From positions 52,834 to 116,833 of the forward strand of contig NZ_RJUE01000005.1 in NCBI RefSeq assembly GCF_024343735.1: DNA of 64,000 nt, given 5' to 3'. Both the position numbers and the translations under genes were made by a program. The stretch comes from Lacihabitans sp. CCS-44. GTDB taxonomy: Bacteria > Bacteroidota > Bacteroidia > Cytophagales > Spirosomataceae. This document shows positions 44,210 through 53,736 of the stretch, piece by piece. Within the stretch, counting starts at the first letter, position 1. Every line of letters starts with the position of its first letter. The notes beneath the pieces are model-generated. The model was not told the origin of the DNA. It saw only the letters and a list, made by a program, of their open reading frames with translations, and did not search any database.

Positions 44210-46818
44210 TCACGGATTCACACATCCCACATTTGCCCCAATCTCCGCCTTAAAATAATTACTCATTCCTCTTGCTTCGAAGCCTGGGTTTAGGGTAATG
44301 CTGTTGGGTACTTTGAAATCTATGGCTCCTCCGGGTGCGAGGATTTTGGCATCGCTAGTTATAGTCTGTATTGCTCCTCCCGTATAGGTGGGGGAATCTA
44401 TTGTACCTGAGATAGTACTGTTATTCGCTTGCGAAGGTGTATTCCCAGTAAACTCATACGCTCCCATGTCAGCTATGTTTTCGAAATTCCTGCGTTTCAG
44501 GTCTAAATCTAATGGGCTGATGCCTGTGTTGGTACCAGCATTGATGGCAAGGCTACACCATTTAAGGCGATAATCTCCTCCATCAGTCACTACCGAAAAA
44601 AGCACAGGGTTTCTAAAATGTGGTACCACGGTAGTACCATTTAAATTATTTAAACCGCCAGTAACACTTTGCACCAAACTATTTGAAATAAGATTAGTTA
44701 CAGCTCCATTTGACGATATATAATTATTATTATAAAATAGAATCGTATTGGTAAGGATATTAGTTATTGAACCCATAAATTGAGCAAGGCTATTAATTCC
44801 ATTATTACCATTGGCTGCGATGGTACAGTTTACTAGTCTCAATTGATTGCTTAGATTTGATACACTTTGTCCTTGCTGAATTCCATCGAACTTATTGTTG
44901 CTTATCAAGCTATTGGTAATTTCAGGTTTGGAATTGACTATATAGATTCCAGTAGTGCCATTTCCGCTTATTTTAGAATTACGAATAAAAGGCGTAGAGT
45001 TACTTATGGCTATCGCTCCAAAAGTATGGTTGGATAGTGGGGAACCGTTATCGACTATTCTCAAATTTTTTAAAATGGCATTACTGTTTTGAATTCGGAA
45101 TCCATGGTCAGAACCACCTTTAATTGTAAATCCATCAAGAACTACATTATTTGCGTCAATCTTTGCTACTATTTGAGAATTTGTATTGCGAGTTGCATCA
45201 AAATTGAAAGGCGTATCGTTGTCTGTTAAATCGCCTGAAAGTACACTGCTATTTGTGGTATGAATCAAGGCCATATTTCTATAATTTATGCTCTTCTCTG
45301 TAGAACTAAAACCTCCATATACTTTTAAACCTTTTGGAAAATTATGCGATAGGATAGTCGAAGTTGGATGAGGTTTGTAGGTTCCTCTGGCCACATGAAT
45401 ATCAAATAATAGGTCATCACAGGTATAGGCAGTGGGCAACAAGGCCAGTCCATCAGCGATATTCTTAAAGGCACTTGGCCATGTGTAACCAATAGGGCCT
45501 GGACTTAAACCAAACTCATCTACATATATAATTTGACCATTTACAAAATTGGAAACATCTCCAACATTAGCAAAATTGCTCAGAGTGCCAGAGTTTGTAG
45601 TATTATTTACAAGGCTATTTACCTTGGTAATGAGTACGGAATTATTGCCATGAGGCACGCCTTCGCTGAAGTTATAGGCAGCTTGCAGATTGGCTGTATT
45701 AGGGACTTTACAAAATCTTTCTTCGTTACTCTCTGTGTTTGTTTTTCCGACCGACCAAATCCTGACCTCATCTATTTCACCTTTGAAATGATTTATATTT
45801 CCCCGACTGCCTATATATAACAAAGAATTATTTTGGGTTTGATTGGTATTATCGTTTAATGTGCCGTCGGAAACTCCGTCGATACGCAGCTGAAGAACCC
45901 CAGCACTCCTTATAAATGCAATATGATGCCATTTGCCATCTTTGATAGAAATACCCGAGGTAATGCTTGGGTTGCTTGTCCCATCATACCGGGCAACCCT
46001 TATTTTACCAACGTTTCCCGCATTTTGATTGTTGATGTGTTCGTTGAGATAGCGAATAACAAACGGATAACTGTTACTAGTTCCATCCCATTTTTCCAAA
46101 ATATCGTTATCAGTATTTGTTAAGTTGGCCTGGTTTTCAGTTGAGGAAACTCTTAACCAGCTGTAACCGTAAAATCTTGTCCAGATGTAAAATTACCTAC
46201 TGTTGAGGGAATTTCGACATGGTCATTAATGCCATCAAAATCGAGGGCTACGTTTTGCGGTTTATCATCTCCAATCATGATATTGTCTAATGTAGTGAAA
46301 TGACCAATATTAGAAGGGGCAGCAAAAATTACAGCAGTTAAGTATTCGTTGGGGTTATTTACCTTAAAACCAACGGAAGCGTTTAATGCTGAATAAGTTA
46401 AGTTTACATTGCTAACATTGCCCAAATTTGATACCGCTATAATATTTATGGAAACGCCATCCTGAGGAACGCCATTTCCATCTTCAGGGCGAACAAAAGC
46501 CCTCATTTTTCTTACGTTACTACCTTTAAATGCTAATGTGATGGATTGACCAGAGGCATAGCTTGTTAATCTACCGAAATTACCAACTATGCCTAAAGGT
46601 GAGGACGCCACAAAAGTGAAGTCATTATTTGGCGAAGGCCCAGACCTTACGTATGGATTCGGTAAAAGGGTTACAGCCGTTGGGAAGTCAAGTTCGGTAT
46701 AAGAAAAACCACCCAAGGCATAAAAATCCTGCATGGAAGCCGAGGTGTAAGAAGTTATCTGGCCTTTGGCTATTATTGAGAATGTTAACATGAAAACTAA
46801 AACTAAATTCTTCGTCAT
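44210..46818 (-). pseudogene. Surface LamG/beta-helix protein, disrupted by a one-base deletion
   Basis: Two frames that together match the intact neighbour at 46861-49545. The first (46818-46153) has a signal peptide MTKNLVLVFMLTFSIIAKGQ and ends in the LamG domain at GQDFTVTAG then TAA. In the next frame the homology resumes at once: SWLRVSSTENQANL, NDILEKWDG, then LamG, beta-helix and C-terminal end. Relative to the paralogue, which has GTT-six bases-TGG, here there are only five bases (near 46157-46166), so one base is missing. It is not in a homopolymer. Ends NVGCVNP. Pseudogene or assembly error. Confidence 0.82.
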
Positions 46819-46860
46819 GGCTATTTTTGTATAATGATATTTCTATACTATAAAGAAATT

Positions 46861-49545
46861 TTAATTGTTCTCGCACCCCACATTTCCACCAATTTGAGCC
46901 CTAAAGTATTGACCTATGCCTCGTACTTCAAAGCCAGGGTTGAGCGTGATGCTATTGGCCGCGTTGAAGTCAATTACAGCAGCTGGAGCAAGAATTTTGG
47001 CATCGCTAGTAAGTGTTTGATTGGCAGTACCAAGGTAAGTAGAGGAGTTTATCAAACCCGTAATGTGATTATCGGGTTGAGAGTTGGGTGTATTGCCATA
47101 AAACTCATAGGCTCCCATGTCAGGTGCTCCATTGAAAGCTCTACCTTTTTGGTCTAGATCCAAGGGGTTGATGCCATCCGCGGTACCTGCATCAATGGCC
47201 TTACTGCACCATTTGAGGCGGTAGTTGCCTATACCTGAAGTCGTTAAATTCGAAACAGAAATAGGATTTACAAACTTAGGCTCATAGACGGTGCCATCTA
47301 TCATATTATACCCCGAGCTGACACCTTGGATAAAGCTGTAAGAAGGGTTGTTAAAAAAAGTACCACTACCTGATGAGTTTATACCTTCACCATTGTGATA
47401 TATAATGGTATTTTTGATATTGGCATTAATGTGAGCGTTCCCATTTGAGGTAATATTCGCCATCCCGATACTTAGATTTGAGGCAATAGTGCAGTTTATG
47501 AAATTTACATTGTTGGGCTGAATCGCACTGCTCTGATTGGTAAAACCTCCGCCAGCATTGTTGGTAACTAGGCAATTTTGAAATGTGCTATTATTGTTAG
47601 AAGAAACATTATTTACTACCCCGGAAGAGCCATTACCTCCCATTAATGAATTTGATACATTTACCGAGCTAGTATTTAAAAACATTGCTCCTTCAAAGGC
47701 ATAATTGTCAATAAATCTGCAGTTGTTTATTTTAATATCATAGGAGTTGTTCACTCTTAGGCCTGTCGAATTTCCGCCTTTTATCAAAAAACCGTCGAAA
47801 ATGGTGTAATTCGAATTTTCAATTTTTACAATATCATTTGAGTTTTCAAGCCTATTTGAAGTAAATAAGAATTGACTGTCATTATGACTTAGATCTCCCG
47901 AAAGGATGGTTTGATTTGCCCCATGGATTTCTTTCGGATCTCGCTCATTGATGTTTTTTTCATTGCCAGCAAATCCTCCATAAATTTGCGTTCCAGAAGG
48001 AATATTGAACACGTCGTTTATACTTGAAATTCCGATCAATCCTTTGTCTTTTTCCTGTGGAAGGGTTTCTGTTCCAAATATCGAAATTCGATCATCTGGT
48101 TCGGTTAGACCTGCCGACACGTACACTTCGAACAAATCATTACATGGCTTAGCTACCAATGCATCTTGTAAATAAATTAATGGGCTAGCCCAAGAACTGC
48201 CATTACCACCAGAAAAGGCCCCATTGAGTTTTACATATTTCACCTGACCCGTCACAAAATTGGAAACATCGCCTGTGAGGTTAAAGCCATTAGAAAGTGT
48301 ACCATCATATGAATTTAGCAAAGTGCTAATGTCCTTTACCTTGTCTATCAAAGCATTATTGCCATTGGGGCTACCATTCCCAAAATCGTAAGCCGCCTGT
48401 AAATTGGTAGTATTGGGGTTTTTACAATACATATCAGTTTGAATCGTCGATTGGCTTTTGGCATCTATCCAAACCCTGACTTCGTCTATTTCACCCCTAA
48501 AATAATTTTGCCCATTTCCCCTTCTTCCAAATTGAAGGGGAGTGGTATTTATAGTTGTGTTTGAAGCAATGTCGCTGACATCTCCACCCTCTTGTACCCC
48601 ATCAATATATAATTTTAATGTTGAATTTGATTTTACGAATGCCACATGATGCCATTTGCCGTCATTGACAGCAGTGCTAGAGGTAATTGTAGGCCAATTA
48701 GTTCCATCCCATTGTCCTACTAATATTCTTCCTCTTTCACTAATATTGGCCCGAGATTCATTCAAATATCTTATTACAAATGGATAGTTATTATTTGATC
48801 CTGTACCAAGGCCTGCCCATTTACTAATGATATCGTTTTCATCAGCATTCACAGCTGAGCTTGGTTGGTTTACATTAGGTTTTATCCAACAACTAACAGT
48901 AAAATTGGCATTGCTTGCAAAATTTCCCACAGCACTTGGTGCTTCTACGTAATCATCAAATCCATCAAAATTTAGGGCCACGTTTTGCTTTTTATCATCA
49001 CCTACCACAATGTTTTTAAGCGAAATAGCTGCCACACCCGAAGGGTTTAGAAAAGGTCCGTAGAAACTGGCTACTATTTTGGTGATGTATTCGTTTTCAC
49101 CAGTAACTCTAAACCCTACGAAAACGTTGTTTACACTACCTTGTTGATATTGCACATTTCCGTGATTGGAAGTAGCAGTTAAGCGTATTTCATCAAAATT
49201 GCCAAAAATTGGGTTTGAAAACAAAACGGGTATGGCCCTACATCCAAACCGCCTCACATTATTTCCTTTAAAATCTATAGTAATGTCGGTAGAAACGGTC
49301 GCTGTTGAAATACTATTGTTAACATTTTTGACACCACCGTTTGCAGAAACTACATAGGTGAAGCTATTTTGAGGATAAGGCCCCGAGACTACAAATGGAT
49401 TAGATTGATCACCATTCGAAAATGTATTTTGTACGTAAGTATAGCCACCAATTAAGTGGAAATTATCAACATTGGACTGAGTGAAAGTTTCAAATTGAGC
49501 CTTTAATAAAATCGGAAGAAACAATATAAACAACAATTTTTTCAT
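46861..49545 (-). CDS. Surface protein: LamG, parallel beta-helix, GCx C-terminus
   Basis: 894 residues. Signal peptide MKKLLFILFLPILLKAQ; residues 20-170 a beta domain; 175-390 a LamG/concanavalin-like lectin domain (ALNFDGFDDYVEAPSAVGNF, GKWHHVAFVKSNSTLKLYIDG, FRGEIDEVRVW); 500-790 right-handed beta-helix with N-rich turns; the C-terminal region SITLNPGFEVRGIGQYFRAQIGGNVGCENN resembles the 3-coathanger stack ends of Bacteroidota exported proteins. Middle of three tandem paralogues; 42 bases before the disrupted copy. Confidence 0.85.
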   Translation of the reverse strand: MKKLLFILFLPILLKAQFETFTQSNVDNFHLIGGYTYVQNTFSNGDQSNPFVVSGPYPQNSFTYVVSANGGVKNVNNSISTATVSTDITIDFKGNNVRRFGCRAIPVLFSNPIFGNFDEIRLTATSNHGNVQYQQGSVNNVFVGFRVTGENEYITKIVASFYGPFLNPSGVAAISLKNIVVGDDKKQNVALNFDGFDDYVEAPSAVGNFASNANFTVSCWIKPNVNQPSSAVNADENDIISKWAGLGTGSNNNYPFVIRYLNESRANISERGRILVGQWDGTNWPTITSSTAVNDGKWHHVAFVKSNSTLKLYIDGVQEGGDVSDIASNTTINTTPLQFGRRGNGQNYFRGEIDEVRVWIDAKSQSTIQTDMYCKNPNTTNLQAAYDFGNGSPNGNNALIDKVKDISTLLNSYDGTLSNGFNLTGDVSNFVTGQVKYVKLNGAFSGGNGSSWASPLIYLQDALVAKPCNDLFEVYVSAGLTEPDDRISIFGTETLPQEKDKGLIGISSINDVFNIPSGTQIYGGFAGNEKNINERDPKEIHGANQTILSGDLSHNDSQFLFTSNRLENSNDIVKIENSNYTIFDGFLIKGGNSTGLRVNNSYDIKINNCRFIDNYAFEGAMFLNTSSVNVSNSLMGGNGSSGVVNNVSSNNNSTFQNCLVTNNAGGGFTNQSSAIQPNNVNFINCTIASNLSIGMANITSNGNAHINANIKNTIIYHNGEGINSSGSGTFFNNPSYSFIQGVSSGYNMIDGTVYEPKFVNPISVSNLTTSGIGNYRLKWCSKAIDAGTADGINPLDLDQKGRAFNGAPDMGAYEFYGNTPNSQPDNHITGLINSSTYLGTANQTLTSDAKILAPAAVIDFNAANSITLNPGFEVRGIGQYFRAQIGGNVGCENN

Positions 49546-49575
49546 ATCAAAATACTGATTTTCAAATCTCTATAA

Positions 49576-52539
49576 TTAATTCACACAGCCCATATTGGGC
49601 AAAACCTTAGCCTCAAAATAATTACCAAGCCCTTTGGCTTCAAAGCCAGGATTGAGTGTTATAGAATTCGGTGCCTCGAATATCACTGTGCCTGCCGGTG
49701 CCCATACTTTATTGGCCGAAATTATATGTGAGGAGGTGGTACCTACACCATAGGGAAAGTCCAAAGCTCCATTGCCGAAATCGATAGTTGGGGAGTTGAA
49801 AGGGGCATTTCCCAGGTATTCGTATGCTCCAATATCAGATTTGACAAAATATCGGCTTCTTAGGTCAAGATCTTGCCTATGAATATTGTAGGGGCCACCT
49901 GCGTCAATCAATTTCGAGCACCATTTCAACCTATAATCACCAGCTAAGGTTGGGGCTGATGCATGTGGTATTGGGTTAATAAACTGTGGGTTTACTGTGG
50001 TTCCATCCAAATTTCCCACCCCGCTTGCAGGAAATTCTTCTACTAAGCTATACCCCGTAATGGGTAGTCCAAATGTAGAAGCATGGCGAATCCCTGAGGA
50101 AGAATTGCCATGAACCACAGTATTCTTGAAAAGTGGGCTAGTATGGTACCCTTCTTCATTATATCCCAACCCAGCGTTATTTACGATTGAGCAATTGTAG
50201 AATTCAGGGTTGGAGGGTGCACCATTAAAGTCTTCAGCTCGGTTGTAAATAGTAGTGGGGTTGATGCTTACAGTTGCCATATTGCCGGAGAAAAGGCAAT
50301 TGTAAAATTTGGGGACGAAGTTACCTTGATCGGTGCGAATCCAAACTGCACTCGCCATGAAGTTGGATTTATTGCCAGCAAATACCGTATTTTCAATTTT
50401 TGCATCTGAATTATTTAAACTTAGGCCTCCAATCCCACCGAAATTTTCTACGATTTTTAGGTTTCTCAAAGTAGGATTTGAAGAGTTCACACTCAGACCC
50501 CCAGGGCTAAATGAGCCCGTTTCCAGTTCATCACTAAAACCTCCCGATATTCCAAACCCATCTAGTAGCACATCTTGAGCGTTTTCGATTTTTACTACGG
50601 TGTAGCTGTTGTCGGCTTTGTCTGTTGAGAAATCCAATGGGCTATCGTTAAAATAAGTATCTCCACTCAATCTGCTGAGATTGTCGGTATGGATTTTCGA
50701 CATATCTCTATCCAAAATACTAAGTTCATTTCCAACAAACCCACCATACAATTTCATGCCCGAGGGTATCTCAAAACTATTGTATCTATCTTCATTCGAG
50801 AATCCAGGCATATACACACCATCGGCCACCCATACTTCGGCGAGGTCGTTGCAGGGGCTTGAGTATTCGTGAAGTATTGTTTGTAATAGAGGATAGGCCG
50901 TGGTCCAGGTTCTTCCGTCTTGTACTTCCGAAGCCATGTTGGCATCTACGTAGCGAATCTGGCCATTTACAAAGTTTGAGATTGAACCAGTTTTGGCAAA
51001 ATTGCTCATCGTAGCATTGCCATAAATATTGGCCCGATTTTTCAGTTGAGTTACATTTAAATTATTCCCAGAGGTTTCTCCTTGATCAAAATCAAAAAAA
51101 GCTTGTAAATCAGTAGTTTGCGGATTTTTACAATACATTTCGTTCCGTATTTCGGTCAGGGTTTTGGCCTTGGTCCATAGCCTAAACTCGTCTAAGGTCC
51201 CTTTGAAAAAGTTAGAGTTTTGGGCACCCCCGCCAAGAAATAAACCCGAGCTGTTTTGAGTAAAGTCATTGGTATTATCCAATATTTTACCATCTAAATA
51301 CCCATCAATATAAAGCAGTAAGGAATCATTGGCATTTCTCACCATAGCCACATGATGCCAGTTTTGATCATCGATACTGTTGCTCGAAATCAGGGTAGGA
51401 TTATTATTCGAAATATCTTTTCTCGACAATACTATTCTCCCAGGGTTGGCGGTATTGCCTATTTGTACCAAGAAAGAAAAGGGTTGGTCAGCAATGTATC
51501 TATCCACAATATCGCTATAGGGTTGAGAATGAGATTGGGTGGCGGCTTTTATCCAAAATTCAACTGTAAATGGATCATTGTAGTTGAAGTTTCCAAAAAA
51601 TGGAGATACAAAAGCGAAATCATTGTCAAAATCTAAAGCTATATTATGATCGTAATCTTGAGCTAATATTAGGTTATCGACAGTTACAAAATGACTCGAA
51701 ATACTAGTTTTTGCTATGTTAAGTTGAACAAAAAACTCATGCTCAGACTGGGTTCTAAGCCCTATAAACTGGCTGGTATCCGTAGTTTGCCATTGTACGA
51801 ATCTCCCCAAATTGGTAAATGCCGAAACCGCCACATTGCCCGCTTGGACTTGGGCATTGACGTCTGTGATGAAACAATCGGCGGCAATCATCCGCACATT
51901 ATTGGATTTCAAATATAAGGTGATATTGTCACTATTGTTAAATGTCGACATGGAGTTGCCGTCATTATAAATACCACTTTGAGCTTCTGCCACATACACA
52001 AAGGGATTACTAGGGCTTGGGCCTTTTCTTACAAATGGCTTGGCTTGAAGGCCTCCGGTAAACTGTGAATCGTTGAAAGCATGTTTTTTCAAATTGGCAA
52101 ATTCTGACTTCCAGGCTTGCGGATATAATTCTACACCGCCTATTTGCCCGCGAATTTCGCCTCCCGTATTACTGGCCGTGTTAAATTGAATGTAAAGTTT
52201 GTTGTCAAGTAAAAGTTTTACTTGTTCATTGGTAAGGGTAATGGAGTTTGAAATTGGGCTGGCACCCGTGGCTAAATTGAACAATACAGGCCCTGTACTT
52301 ATATCAATTCCTGTATTAATAGTGATAGAAGTAATGGCAGAGCTAATTCCGTTATAAGCTACGGTAAAATTCATCTGCCTTGTGTCATCTATTAATGTGC
52401 CAAGGATTTGAGCTGAGGCCAAGCTATTACTTGAAGGTACCACATTGCTACCGTTGATAATGCTCGAAACGAAGTAAACTTTTGAGAATGACTTATGGTG
52501 AGTTAAAAATAATGTTAAAAACAAAAATAATTTTTTCAT
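49576..52539 (-). CDS. Surface protein: CHRD, LamG, parallel beta-helix, GCx C-terminus
   Basis: 987 residues. Signal peptide MKKLFLFLTLFLTHHKSFSK, then a CHRD domain (20-140; NGSNVVPSSNSLASAQILGT, IDDTRQMNFTVAYNGI, GGEIRGQIGG). LamG at about 300-510 (ALDFDNDFAFVSPFFGNF, NWHHVAMVRNANDSLLLYIDG, FFKGTLDEFRLWTKA), beta-helix after it, and the same end: SITLNPGFEAKGLGNYFEAK, ending NMGCVN. First of the three paralogues and only 21 bases after the LytTR gene, so probably cotranscribed with it. Confidence 0.85.
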   Translation of the reverse strand: MKKLFLFLTLFLTHHKSFSKVYFVSSIINGSNVVPSSNSLASAQILGTLIDDTRQMNFTVAYNGISSAITSITINTGIDISTGPVLFNLATGASPISNSITLTNEQVKLLLDNKLYIQFNTASNTGGEIRGQIGGVELYPQAWKSEFANLKKHAFNDSQFTGGLQAKPFVRKGPSPSNPFVYVAEAQSGIYNDGNSMSTFNNSDNITLYLKSNNVRMIAADCFITDVNAQVQAGNVAVSAFTNLGRFVQWQTTDTSQFIGLRTQSEHEFFVQLNIAKTSISSHFVTVDNLILAQDYDHNIALDFDNDFAFVSPFFGNFNYNDPFTVEFWIKAATQSHSQPYSDIVDRYIADQPFSFLVQIGNTANPGRIVLSRKDISNNNPTLISSNSIDDQNWHHVAMVRNANDSLLLYIDGYLDGKILDNTNDFTQNSSGLFLGGGAQNSNFFKGTLDEFRLWTKAKTLTEIRNEMYCKNPQTTDLQAFFDFDQGETSGNNLNVTQLKNRANIYGNATMSNFAKTGSISNFVNGQIRYVDANMASEVQDGRTWTTAYPLLQTILHEYSSPCNDLAEVWVADGVYMPGFSNEDRYNSFEIPSGMKLYGGFVGNELSILDRDMSKIHTDNLSRLSGDTYFNDSPLDFSTDKADNSYTVVKIENAQDVLLDGFGISGGFSDELETGSFSPGGLSVNSSNPTLRNLKIVENFGGIGGLSLNNSDAKIENTVFAGNKSNFMASAVWIRTDQGNFVPKFYNCLFSGNMATVSINPTTIYNRAEDFNGAPSNPEFYNCSIVNNAGLGYNEEGYHTSPLFKNTVVHGNSSSGIRHASTFGLPITGYSLVEEFPASGVGNLDGTTVNPQFINPIPHASAPTLAGDYRLKWCSKLIDAGGPYNIHRQDLDLRSRYFVKSDIGAYEYLGNAPFNSPTIDFGNGALDFPYGVGTTSSHIISANKVWAPAGTVIFEAPNSITLNPGFEAKGLGNYFEAKVLPNMGCVN

Positions 52540-52560
52540 GTTAAGGTCAAATTTTAAATA

Positions 52561-52911
52561 TCAATCAATTGCCGTTTTAGATTGAGAAATTGGGTCAAAA
52601 AGATTTGGAAACCCTACTTTTATCTTCTCCAGTCTTCGCCTCGAAATATTAATTTTTTGGCCGTTTTTCAGTTGCACTGCGTAGGCATTATTTTGTAGGA
52701 CCGTTTTTCTGATAAAAGCAATATTGATAAATTTGGATCGGTTGATTCGCACAAAATACTCACTGCTGAGTATTTCTTGAAAATGCTTGATTGTATAACC
52801 CGATAGTATTCTGGAGCCTCCTTTCAGATGTAAAAAAGTGTAATTGCTGGCTGACTCGAAGTAACAGATGTTGTCGCGGCTGAGTTCGTTTAGTATTTTA
52901 GGTGTTTTCAT
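52561..52911 (-). CDS. LytTR DNA-binding regulator without receiver domain
   Basis: 116 residues; one LytTR domain (ICYFESASNYTFLHLKGG, YFVRINRSKFINIAFI, NAYAVQLKNGQKINISRRRLEKIK). No receiver, so not phosphorylated directly. It leads the surface-protein cluster and is divergent from the NarL-type regulator, whose dyads lie in the shared promoter region. Confidence 0.87.
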   Translation of the reverse strand: MKTPKILNELSRDNICYFESASNYTFLHLKGGSRILSGYTIKHFQEILSSEYFVRINRSKFINIAFIRKTVLQNNAYAVQLKNGQKINISRRRLEKIKVGFPNLFDPISQSKTAID

Positions 52912-52958
52912 GGTTCAATTATTATCCTACAAAATTCATTATAAATATAATAAAAAAA

Positions 52959-53020
52959 AATCACCCTACAAGGTGAAATGCTTTTTGCTTATTGCTTGAT
53001 TATCACCTCACAGGGTGATA
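52959..53020. promoter_or_regulatory. Paired dyads in the LytTR / response-regulator divergent region
   Basis: Site 1 TCACC-ctacaa-GGTGA (52961-52976) and site 2 TATCACC-tcacag-GGTGATA (53001-53020). Both are TCACC-N6-GGTGA. The centres are 42 bases apart, four helical turns, so they face the same side of the DNA. Site 2 abuts the likely -33 region of the response-regulator gene (TATTTTTG -7 box at 53042-53049). They may be bound by the NarL-type regulator or the LytTR protein. Confidence 0.72.
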
Positions 53021-53063
53021 GGTTTTCAATTGTATTCTTTCTATTTTTGTATAAAACATAGCC

Positions 53064-53705
53064 ATGGAAAAGACCAGAGTAAGTTTAATAGAAGACAACA
53101 AAGTCATCAGAGAAAATGTATCAAAGTTTATAGAATTCCACGAGGAGTTTGAGCTCGTTATGATTCATGGTTCTGCTGAGTCTTTTCTTCTTGATTTTGA
53201 AGCTAACCCTAAGAAAATTTCAGATATATTGTTGTTAGATATTGGTCTGCCGGGTATTTCTGGCTTAGACGCACTTCCTATTTTGTTAGAAAAAATGTCC
53301 TTCTTAAACGTCATCATCCTATCCAATTATGAGGAAGAAGACATCATATTGAAGGCTCTTTGTTCGGGTGCTTGTTCGTATGTTTCTAAAAAAGCTAGCC
53401 TTTCAGAGATAGTAGATGCCATACGTATTGTAGTAAACGGAGGCTCATACATGTCGCCCACTATTGCTCGCGAAATCATCAATCACCTCATGGGAGGTAG
53501 AGTAAGCAAGGCCACCATTCTTTCAGATAGGCAAAAGGAGATTTTACAAAAATTGGTAGATGGCAAAAGTTATCAGGCCATTTCTGAGGATCTTTTTATA
53601 TCTGTAGAAACCGTAAGGTCGCACATAAAAAAAATGTATAAAGTGCTGCATGTCAATAATAAGACCGAGGCCATTACCAAATACATGAAAGGTCATATTG
53701 GATGA
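53064..53705 (+). CDS. NarL/FixJ-type response regulator
   Basis: 213 residues. Receiver with phospho-acceptor D59 (ILLLDIGLPGISG) and LuxR-type HTH at the end (LSDRQKEILQKLVDGKSYQA, SVETVRSHIKKMYKVLHV). Followed 31 bases later by a sensor kinase, so a two-component pair. Confidence 0.92.
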   Translation: MEKTRVSLIEDNKVIRENVSKFIEFHEEFELVMIHGSAESFLLDFEANPKKISDILLLDIGLPGISGLDALPILLEKMSFLNVIILSNYEEEDIILKALCSGACSYVSKKASLSEIVDAIRIVVNGGSYMSPTIAREIINHLMGGRVSKATILSDRQKEILQKLVDGKSYQAISEDLFISVETVRSHIKKMYKVLHVNNKTEAITKYMKGHIG

Positions 53706-53736
53706 AAAAAATTAGTAAAAATCTATCTTTTGAAAA

